From: Verrucomicrobiota bacterium
Lineage (GTDB): Bacteria > Verrucomicrobiota > Verrucomicrobiia > Chthoniobacterales > UBA6821
Direction of reading: 5' to 3'
DNA: 8,712 nucleotides
Assembly: GCA_016871655.1 (NCBI GenBank)
Contig: VHCR01000048.1
Coordinates: 1-8,712 of the forward strand
This document shows positions 1 to 5,777 of the stretch, piece after piece; the first letter of the stretch is position 1, and each line of letters opens with the position of its first letter. A program made the position numbers and the translations under genes. The notes below the pieces were generated by a model. That model saw only the letters and a program-made list of their open reading frames with translations. It had not been told where the DNA came from and did no database searches.

Positions 1-444
1 CACAGGATGCAGGGAAAGACCAAACCATCCTAAAAAGCCGGTCGCCAGTTGTTCTATCACTAGCGCAACAGGGCGAATTGAGATCATCGCAGCACGAGCA
101 ACCGGCCAAGTCATTTTAGCAATGATAGATGTTGTTGAAGATTCCCCCAAAGCTCTCGGGAGGACGATCCCAAAAAGTAAAATCATTAATGTTAAAAAAA
201 CAAAAAAACACATCAAGATCAGAACATGTTGCCATCCATGCAACAAAGGAAAGGCAATATCTAGTGCGTCTGTTGCTATGACTGCCGTGAAGACAAAAAT
301 AAAAACAGCAATGAATCGAAAAATAGGACGCAAGTGGTAAAGGCAGGAAGATTTTTCTACGTTTTCTTTTGCAGCTTTTAACGATGCTTCCCCAAGAATG
401 AAAACGCCTCCCAGTAAAATCAGGGCAAATGATTCTAGTACCAT
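1..444 (-). CDS. DUF21 / CNNM-CorC family membrane protein, N-terminal part (truncated by window edge)
   Basis: The minus-strand frame is open to the left edge and gives 148 residues from the ATG at 444. It shows three hydrophobic segments (about residues 3-18, 41-58 and 72-94). The third leads into FGIVLPRALG (91-100), which matches the DUF21 hallmark FGE(I/V)xPK(A/S)L. A tail resembling the family's 'plrlllrPl..ll' stretch follows (114-131). The family continues with cytosolic CBS and CorC/HlyC domains, which would lie outside the window; members are implicated in Mg2+ or Co2+ handling. I chose 444 because TM1 then begins at once and GEASL falls near residue 18, as in the family. An in-frame ATG at 504 would add 20 residues encoded largely by a 7-bp tandem array, so I think it less likely. 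Neither start has a clear ribosome binding site. The motif Glu is replaced by Ile and the Lys by Arg. Family assignment is fairly sure; function is inferred. Confidence 0.72.
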   Translation of the reverse strand, partial: MVLESFALILLGGVFILGEASLKAAKENVEKSSCLYHLRPIFRFIAVFIFVFTAVIATDALDIAFPLLHGWQHVLILMCFFVFLTLMILLFGIVLPRALGESSTTSIIAKMTWPVARAAMISIRPVALVIEQLATGFLGWFGLSLHPV

Positions 445-465
445 TCGCAAGAGCGGAAGGAGATA

Positions 466-493
466 GGCTGGAAGCTCGAGGCTAGAGGCTGGA
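466..493. repeat. Degenerate 7-bp tandem array (4 units)
   Basis: Four consecutive heptamers can be read on the plus strand: GGCTGGA, AGCTCGA, GGCTAGA, GGCTGGA. The array sits between the divergent DUF21 and ppc genes, just upstream of the probable ppc promoter. A similar heptamer array, with the consensus (A/G)GAAGAT, lies just after ppc at 3444-3471, so ppc is bracketed by related-looking minisatellites. If the DUF21 protein started at 504 the array would be coding. Confidence 0.6.
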
Positions 494-518
494 GATATTT
501 CCATTTGTCTGATATTAT
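490..518 (+). promoter_or_regulatory. Candidate sigma70-type promoter for ppc
   Basis: A -35-like TGGAGA (490-495, 4/6 to consensus) is followed by a 17-bp spacer and a -10-like TATTAT (513-518, 5/6). Transcription would start near 525. That would exclude the alternative ppc starts at 505 and 517 and favour the ATG at 541, which has CAGGA at 525-529. It is consensus matching by eye only. Confidence 0.33.
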
Positions 519-541
519 GAACGCCAGGACCATTCTTACAA
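514..541 (-). promoter_or_regulatory. Candidate promoter for the DUF21 gene, overlapping the ppc promoter
   Basis: On the minus strand TTGTAA (541-536, 4/6) is followed by a 16-bp spacer and CATAAT (519-514, 5/6). The -10 box overlaps the candidate ppc -10 box on the other strand. Transcription would start near 508, giving a leader of about 64 nt to the preferred ATG at 444. It is weak and based on sequence resemblance alone. Confidence 0.22.
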
Positions 542-3426
542 TGAAAACTGCATTCAAAAACTCCAAGCAGCACTACTTGCTCAGCGGCTTTCAAAAAATT
601 GATACTAACCTTCAAGAGCTGATGGCTTGCTTTCGTGAAGTTCTTGAAGAATTGGGCCAAAAAAAAATCGCGGCACACCTTCCGTGGTCGCGTCCTCGCG
701 AAGGCGAGGATCCAGCTTATCAAAGTGAATCATCTCCGAGCAAAACGCATCCTCACGAGGGCGAGACTTCAGCCATTCTAGGCTTGGAGCAAGCTTACTC
801 TGTGGCTTTTCAACTTTTAAATATCGTTGAGGCAAACGCTGCAACGCAGACACGTCGCCTCCGTGAGATAGGATCAGGCTTAACAGCCGAGCGTGGATTG
901 TGGGGGGAGCAACTCTCCCGACTAAAAAGTTCCGGATATACCGAAAAAGAAATTGCAGCATTTTTATCGCAGGTTTGCGTAGAACCAGTTTTTACTGCAC
1001 ATCCGACAGAAGCCAAGCGAGGAGCTGTGCTAGAACAACATCGGATGCTCCACCAACTCTTGGCTTCTGCGGATCAAGGTGAGTTAACCCCCTCAGAAAA
1101 AAAAGAAAATCGTCGTCAAATCAAGCTTTGCCTCGAAAAACTATGGCGGAGTGGAGAAATTTTTTTAGAGCAACCGAGCATTGATGATGAACGACGAGAA
1201 ATTTTATTTTACTTTCGCGAAATCTTACCAAAAACCATCCTTGCTCTTGACGAACGTTTGCGTGCTGCCTGGGAAGAGGTAGGCTTCTCTCCAGCTCTTC
1301 TAGCCGAAGCAGAGACCATGCCTCAGCTTCACTTTGGAACTTGGGTTGGCGGCGATCGTGATGGTCATCCTTTTGTAACCGCCGCAGTCACTCAAGAAAC
1401 TCTTTTAGAATTAAGGCGTCGAGCCATTGCTCTGCTCCATCGATCCTTTGATCAATTGAGCAATGCACTCCCTCTCTCACGACATTTTCAACAACCTTCC
1501 GAAGAGCTGTTGCAATCGATTGAGCAGTTCAGCGAAGAATTAGGAATCACAGGAAAAGAAATTGAAAATCTTTATCGCGATGAACCGTGGCGTCAATTTG
1601 CTCTCTTAATTCAAGCAAAACTTCCTTCAAAATTTAAAAAAGGAGAGCAGCCTAATCGTGATCAAAATAAAATTATACTTTCTTCTACTACAGAGGTTCG
1701 TTCTGCCTTAGAAATTCTTGTTCGAAGCCTCAATAACATTGACGCCCAGCATCTGGTTGAAAATTCACTAAGACCTCTTTTCCGCCTACTCGATGTATTT
1801 GGTTTTCATCTTGCAAAATTAGATATTCGCCAAAATAGCAATTTCCACGATCGTGCCTTGCAGCAAATTTTACAGGCAGCCGCAGTACCCGATGCAGACT
1901 CATTTCTAGAGTGGAATAAAGAAAAACGACTCGCTTTTTTTCATCAAGAACTTGCTTCTCCAAAAAAACTTCGACCTCTTGATTCTTTCCTTGGTGAAGA
2001 AGCCACAGCTGTTCTTGAATGCTATCGCATTCTTCAACAACATGCCGAAAATTTTGGATACGAAGGAATCGGTTCCCTTATCGTTAGCATGACACATTGT
2101 GTTTCGGATTTGCTAGCAGTTGTGATACTCGCACGCGAAGCAGGCCTTGCCAAATGGAATGGAAAGACCCTCTACTCCCCTATTCCAATCGTTCCTCTTT
2201 TTGAATCACGACAGGATTTGAAAAACGCGGCAGGAATTATTGAAAGCTGGCTGCGAGAGCCATCCTGTCTCGCTTCGCGACAATTTAAGTTACCAGTTGA
2301 AGTTAAAGATAAAGATAACAATTTTGACAACGCCTCTTTATTGCACCCCCAACTTTCAACTTCAACTTCTGCGCAGCAGGTGATGATCGGCTATAGCGAC
2401 AGCAATAAAGATTGCGGTATCATCGCTAGTCAATGGGAGCTCCATGAAGCTCAAAGAAAAATGGCGCTCGTGGGAAAAAAACAAAATGTCAAATTACAAT
2501 TTTTCCATGGCCGTGGAGGAACTATCAGCCGAGGAGCCGGACCGACAGATCTTTTTTTACAGGCACTTCCACAAGGCTCATTACAAGGTGATTTGAGGAT
2601 GACGGAGCAAGGCGAGACCATCGCTCAAAAATATCCAAACAGTTCTACAGCAACTTACCATTTGGAACTTTTGCTAGCAGGAGTCGCTGGGGCTTCTTTG
2701 CCTCGTGAGAAGAAAAAAAATTTAGAATCTTTTTGCATCGCAGAGTTTTTAGCGGAAGAAAGTTGCTCAGCTTATCAAAAATTGATTCAAACGGAAGGGT
2801 TCATGAATTTTTATGAACAAGCAACACCTCTCGATGCGCTGGAAGCCAGTCGTATCGGATCACGTCCGAAACGGAGATCTGCTCAACGAAGCCTCACTGA
2901 CCTCCGCGCGATCCCTTGGGTCTTCAGCTGGAATCAAGCTCGCTATTTTCTTCCGGGATGGTTCGGAGTTGGATCAGCATTATCTGCTTTGGAAGAAAAA
3001 AAACCATCCTTGTTCAAAGCTCTCCAAAAAAATCATCGCTCATGGCCGTTCCTCAATTATCTCTTGTCCAATGTCGAAACGAATCTCGCAAGCGCCCATC
3101 TTTCCCTTATGGAAAAATATGCAAGCCTCGTAACTGATGCTTCGATTCGCACTCGCCTCTTTTTTTTCATTGTTAATGAATTTCAAAAAACAGAGCATCA
3201 ATTGAAAAAAATCCTGGGCGGTTCTTTCAAAGAACGTCGCCCCAGAATGGCTAAAACACTAGCATTGAGAGCCGAGGCATTGAAATTCTTACACGAACAT
3301 CAAATAAGACTTTTGAAAAAGTGGAGAGCGGCTCGTGAAACTAATCCATCTGAGGCAGAACAGCTGCTTCCTCAAGTCCTACTTTCGATTAACGCGATTG
3401 CGAGTGGACTTCGAACGACGGGGTAG
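541..3426 (+). CDS. ppc: Phosphoenolpyruvate carboxylase, with two in-frame extra segments
   Basis: This cytosolic enzyme carboxylates PEP with bicarbonate to oxaloacetate, refilling the TCA cycle. Residues are numbered from the TTG at 505; subtract 12 for the preferred ATG at 541. The family motifs appear in order: FTAHPTEA with catalytic His166, GGDRDGHPF (282-290), GFHLAKLDIRQ (433-443), GYSDSNKD (629-636), FFHGRGGTISRGAGP (666-680, the catalytic Arg-rich loop), QGETIAQKY (702-710), IGSRPKRR (784-791), LRAIPWVFSW (800-809) and the C-terminal SINAIASGLRTTG. All catalytic regions are present, so it is probably active. At 961 residues it is longer than the roughly 880 of E. coli; part of the excess is two low-complexity segments at about 62-89 and 590-622 that coincide with repeat-like DNA. 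The start is uncertain: 541 has CAGGA 11 nt upstream, while 517 (ATG) and 505 (TTG) are alternatives. The gene is monocistronic, divergent from DUF21 and convergent with the phosphatase-like gene. Confidence 0.95.
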   Translation: MKTAFKNSKQHYLLSGFQKIDTNLQELMACFREVLEELGQKKIAAHLPWSRPREGEDPAYQSESSPSKTHPHEGETSAILGLEQAYSVAFQLLNIVEANAATQTRRLREIGSGLTAERGLWGEQLSRLKSSGYTEKEIAAFLSQVCVEPVFTAHPTEAKRGAVLEQHRMLHQLLASADQGELTPSEKKENRRQIKLCLEKLWRSGEIFLEQPSIDDERREILFYFREILPKTILALDERLRAAWEEVGFSPALLAEAETMPQLHFGTWVGGDRDGHPFVTAAVTQETLLELRRRAIALLHRSFDQLSNALPLSRHFQQPSEELLQSIEQFSEELGITGKEIENLYRDEPWRQFALLIQAKLPSKFKKGEQPNRDQNKIILSSTTEVRSALEILVRSLNNIDAQHLVENSLRPLFRLLDVFGFHLAKLDIRQNSNFHDRALQQILQAAAVPDADSFLEWNKEKRLAFFHQELASPKKLRPLDSFLGEEATAVLECYRILQQHAENFGYEGIGSLIVSMTHCVSDLLAVVILAREAGLAKWNGKTLYSPIPIVPLFESRQDLKNAAGIIESWLREPSCLASRQFKLPVEVKDKDNNFDNASLLHPQLSTSTSAQQVMIGYSDSNKDCGIIASQWELHEAQRKMALVGKKQNVKLQFFHGRGGTISRGAGPTDLFLQALPQGSLQGDLRMTEQGETIAQKYPNSSTATYHLELLLAGVAGASLPREKKKNLESFCIAEFLAEESCSAYQKLIQTEGFMNFYEQATPLDALEASRIGSRPKRRSAQRSLTDLRAIPWVFSWNQARYFLPGWFGVGSALSALEEKKPSLFKALQKNHRSWPFLNYLLSNVETNLASAHLSLMEKYASLVTDASIRTRLFFFIVNEFQKTEHQLKKILGGSFKERRPRMAKTLALRAEALKFLHEHQIRLLKKWRAARETNPSEAEQLLPQVLLSINAIASGLRTTG
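690..770. repeat. Palindromic repeat-like element inserted in frame in ppc
   Basis: A hairpin with a perfect 7-bp stem (TCCTCGC / GCGAGGA, loop GAAG) lies at 693-710. A diverged direct copy of its 24-bp surroundings (690-713) follows at 747-770, with 18 of 24 bases identical by my count. It encodes a hydrophilic, disordered-looking stretch of about 27 residues between HLPW and LEQAYS. On the minus strand it reads LDPRLRED, a peptide typical of dispersed palindromic repeats read as protein. It sits in the N-terminal part of PEPC, away from the catalytic motifs, so it is probably tolerated. That it is mobile or repeated elsewhere in the genome is inference. Confidence 0.5.
2287..2368. repeat. 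Imperfect inverted repeat forming a second extra segment in ppc
   Basis: The left arm AAGTTACCAGTTGAAGTT (2287-2304) is an imperfect inverted copy of AACTTTCAACTTCAACTT (2351-2368). The encoded segment (about residues 590-622, rich in Lys, Asp, Asn, Ser and Thr) lies just before the QQVMIGYSDS motif. There E. coli PEPC, as I recall it, has only about a dozen residues; this protein has about 40. The arms are short and A/T-rich, so chance resemblance cannot be excluded. Confidence 0.35.
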
Positions 3427-3444
3427 AGCATTGAAAATGCTCTA
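3424..3444 (+). terminator. Hairpin spanning the ppc stop codon, possible terminator
   Basis: TAGAGCATT (3424-3432) and AATGCTCTA (3436-3444) form a perfect 9-bp stem with a 3-nt loop, GAA, and the stem contains the ppc stop codon. No T-tract follows on either strand, so it is not a classical intrinsic terminator. It may end or stabilise the ppc transcript, perhaps together with the larger inverted repeat that begins at 3443. Confidence 0.4.
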
Positions 3445-3545
3445 GAAGATGGAAGATAGAAGATTGGAGATAGGGGCGAGACCTTCGTCAAAATTAGATT
3501 CTTTGTCTGCGTCAGCAGATCACAACTTCTATCTCTCATCTTCTA
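3443..3545. repeat. Long inverted repeat between convergent genes, arms made of 7-bp units
   Basis: The left arm (3443-3462) and the right arm (3526-3545) are 20-bp inverted copies with 18 of 20 matches. The left arm runs into a degenerate heptamer array (AGAAGAT, GGAAGAT, AGAAGAT, TGGAGAT at 3444-3471). The interior holds a small hairpin (TCTGC / GCAGA at 3506-3519). The element fills the gap between the ends of ppc and the phosphatase-like gene and could act as a two-way transcription stop. This gap holds no gene. Confidence 0.6.
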
Positions 3546-3549
3546 AATT

Positions 3550-5718
3550 TTACGCTTTCACAAACTGCGAAGCACCCTGCGCATAGCTTATCGCATGAAG
3601 GTCGCTCATTTGATTCGCAATCTCTTTCGCATTTTTGCTCCCTCCAATTCCCGTTACTTGCCGAGTGTTATCAACAACACCTGTCATACAAGTATCATAA
3701 ATAACCTGCGTCTCTGCATCATAGCGACTGCCTTTGCTCGGCTCAATATTTCGGCCAAGATCTTGAATAATCACCGCAGCTTCATTTTCAGCATTGGCAA
3801 CTCCTTCACGATCTTTACCACTCATGCAACCACCGGCGTTCACAACACGCACTTGATGGTTATCGACGAGTTCTGAAGCACGACGAAAGGCGTTCACCAG
3901 AAGATCAATATGTCGCGGCATTTTAAATCTATCCTGCTCTGCTCGTTGATAAGCTCCCGTTTGAAACATCTCACGAAGATATAAAACTTGCTCTTCTATT
4001 TCACGTTGAAGCTTTATTGCTACACTGTTGGGATTGGCATCTGTCCTTGCTTGAGCGCATAACTTTTTATAGGTAGAACCTAAAAGCCCTCCAATGGGAG
4101 CATACAGATTGACACTCCCAAAAAGTTTTCTAAATTCTCCTTGATTATGTTCCTCCAGCATTGGCCATACGAGTATCATTCCTGGATCTAGAGCTCTGAG
4201 ATCTTCATGAGGATCACTAATGGCATAATTCACGGGAAAACGAAAATCGATACAAGTAACGTCCAAGTCAACACTCTCCTGCTTGGTTGAGTCATCAGGA
4301 TGGAGCACTAAAAACGCTTTTTCTTTCTCAACAGACTTCATCGCCATTCCTTGATGACGAGAATAAGTGAATTCGTTATTGTTACTTCCACGCGGAGTCC
4401 ATGTCGGTGTAGTGAGGTTGGTATTGATATAAAAAAGTTGATGCTGCTGATCAGGATATTCAATGGCATCTCGGATAAAGGCAGAATCAGCCTCTGCACC
4501 ACTTTGTATGAGCTGCCTCATCGAAGAAAGATTTGCTTGGCGCCGTTGACGAGAATCCTGAATAGCAAAATGATCATTGATTCCATGTTGCTGACGTTCG
4601 TGAATGAGAATTTTTTTTCCACTTTCTATTTTAAAAAGTTGAGTAAGCCGCGTATTAATTGGAGCTCGACCATCATCACGCACTGAAGGAATGATTCCTC
4701 CAATTCCTTGCCTGCGTAAATCTTCCCCCACCGCTGTCTCACTTTTGCTCAACGGCGTAGAGACTTGGAGGTAGGCCCCTGTTTTTTCTCCCATTGAAAA
4801 AATCAGATGCCGTTCTGTTTGATCCCAAGCAAGAGATTGATTCATCGCAATGCCGGCCGCCTTCTCCACTTGTTTGGTTATCGCATCGATCGATCCTTGT
4901 AGCGCTTTATCAAAAAATCTCAATGCTCTAGCTGCACGTTGAGCGTTATATTTCACTAACGGATTACTACGATTTTTTTTATCTAAATAAAATTCGGGAT
5001 CATGAGAACACTGCATGGGATCAGCTTTCTCATAGTAACTCACCTCTGCATCATACCATCGATAAAAATAGTCGCATGCCATTCGAGATTGCTCTTTTTT
5101 TTCAAAAACCAATCTCGCTGCCTCTGCATAAATCCTCCTCGGATAAAGAACATGTTTGTCATTGAAAGGATCGCTCTCCAAATATTGAGAGAGCATTTTT
5201 TCTTTGACGATAAAATGATCGCGCAGTTCTCCCAGTCGCGTCAGCGTTGCTCCAATTAAAACTATTTGTTCTTTTTCAGCAGAAGAAACTTTCGACAGAT
5301 CCTCCATCATCTCTTCCACCACTTTTTGTTGTTGCTGAATTTTTCTTTGCAACATTTTTACTTCTTGAGGATGAAAGACCATCAGTGCTAAAAGTCCTTG
5401 TGATTTTTGAAGAAGTTCTTCGGCACTTTCTTGAACTTTAATCGATGGAACATCATCAACATCTCTCCAAACACTATCGTCCCATTCTTCGTTCTCTGTG
5501 GACATGTCATCCTCATCAAAACTCTCTGTAGACATCATCAACGATGTCGATTTCGTGGAGGCATCAGAAACAGAAGGGCTCCTGGTTGTATCCACTTTAG
5601 CAATAGGTTCGCCAAAAAAAGAACCTGCATGAAGAGCATCCTGTCTATCAGGAATCTCGCGATGTTCAAGAACATCTTCAACTCCCTTGTATTCCTCAGA
5701 TGGAAACGAAATGGCCAT
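3550..5718 (-). CDS. SopB/IpgD-like inositol-phosphate phosphatase-like protein, candidate secreted effector
   Basis: The protein has 722 residues. Near the C-terminus GGCMSGKDREGV carries a CX5R cysteine-phosphatase P-loop (Cys631, Arg637). The GKDR core matches the CKSGKDRT of SopB/IpgD and the CKSAKDRT of animal inositol-polyphosphate 4-phosphatases. About 50 residues later, TGVVDNTRQVTGIGGSKN (679-696) resembles the NTGxxGxK region that follows the P-loop in SopB-type proteins. The first 95 residues are Ser/Thr/Asp/Glu-rich and look disordered. Residues about 97-180 look helical or coiled-coil, with a Gln-rich patch at 128-131. There is no signal peptide or membrane segment, so export would need a type III or IV system, of which this window shows none. 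Glu638 replaces the usual Thr after the P-loop Arg, so activity is uncertain. The ATG at 5718 lacks a clear ribosome binding site; Met61/62 are alternatives. Phosphatase-fold homology is likely from the motifs; the effector role is inferred from the family. Confidence 0.62.
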   Translation of the reverse strand: MAISFPSEEYKGVEDVLEHREIPDRQDALHAGSFFGEPIAKVDTTRSPSVSDASTKSTSLMMSTESFDEDDMSTENEEWDDSVWRDVDDVPSIKVQESAEELLQKSQGLLALMVFHPQEVKMLQRKIQQQQKVVEEMMEDLSKVSSAEKEQIVLIGATLTRLGELRDHFIVKEKMLSQYLESDPFNDKHVLYPRRIYAEAARLVFEKKEQSRMACDYFYRWYDAEVSYYEKADPMQCSHDPEFYLDKKNRSNPLVKYNAQRAARALRFFDKALQGSIDAITKQVEKAAGIAMNQSLAWDQTERHLIFSMGEKTGAYLQVSTPLSKSETAVGEDLRRQGIGGIIPSVRDDGRAPINTRLTQLFKIESGKKILIHERQQHGINDHFAIQDSRQRRQANLSSMRQLIQSGAEADSAFIRDAIEYPDQQHQLFYINTNLTTPTWTPRGSNNNEFTYSRHQGMAMKSVEKEKAFLVLHPDDSTKQESVDLDVTCIDFRFPVNYAISDPHEDLRALDPGMILVWPMLEEHNQGEFRKLFGSVNLYAPIGGLLGSTYKKLCAQARTDANPNSVAIKLQREIEEQVLYLREMFQTGAYQRAEQDRFKMPRHIDLLVNAFRRASELVDNHQVRVVNAGGCMSGKDREGVANAENEAAVIIQDLGRNIEPSKGSRYDAETQVIYDTCMTGVVDNTRQVTGIGGSKNAKEIANQMSDLHAISYAQGASQFVKA

Positions 5719-5724
5719 GTTTTA

Positions 5725-5752
5725 AGTTTACTGCGACTTTCTTCCTTTTCAA
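5725..5752 (-). promoter_or_regulatory. Candidate promoter for the phosphatase-like gene (nearly leaderless)
   Basis: On the minus strand TTGAAA (5752-5747, 5/6 to the -35 consensus) is followed by a 16-bp spacer and TAAACT (5730-5725, 4/6 to -10). Only 6 nt separate the -10 box from the ATG at 5718, so the transcript would begin at or near the start codon. That fits the missing ribosome binding site. No convincing promoter was seen for the divergent pepF. Confidence 0.3.
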
Positions 5753-5777
5753 TGAAACTTATGCTATCCTCTTTCTC

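Noticed and set aside
122..340. Plus-strand 72-residue reading frame
   Set aside because: It lies antisense to the DUF21 coding frame, which has clear membrane segments and a family motif; this frame is a Lys-rich shadow.
605..961. Minus-strand 118-residue frame within ppc
   Set aside because: It is antisense to the conserved ppc frame. Its LDPRLRED peptide is a translation of the palindromic repeat and not a protein domain.
3424..3444. Classical rho-independent terminator
   Set aside because: The stem is perfect but no T-run follows on either strand, so only a weak or atypical terminator can be proposed.
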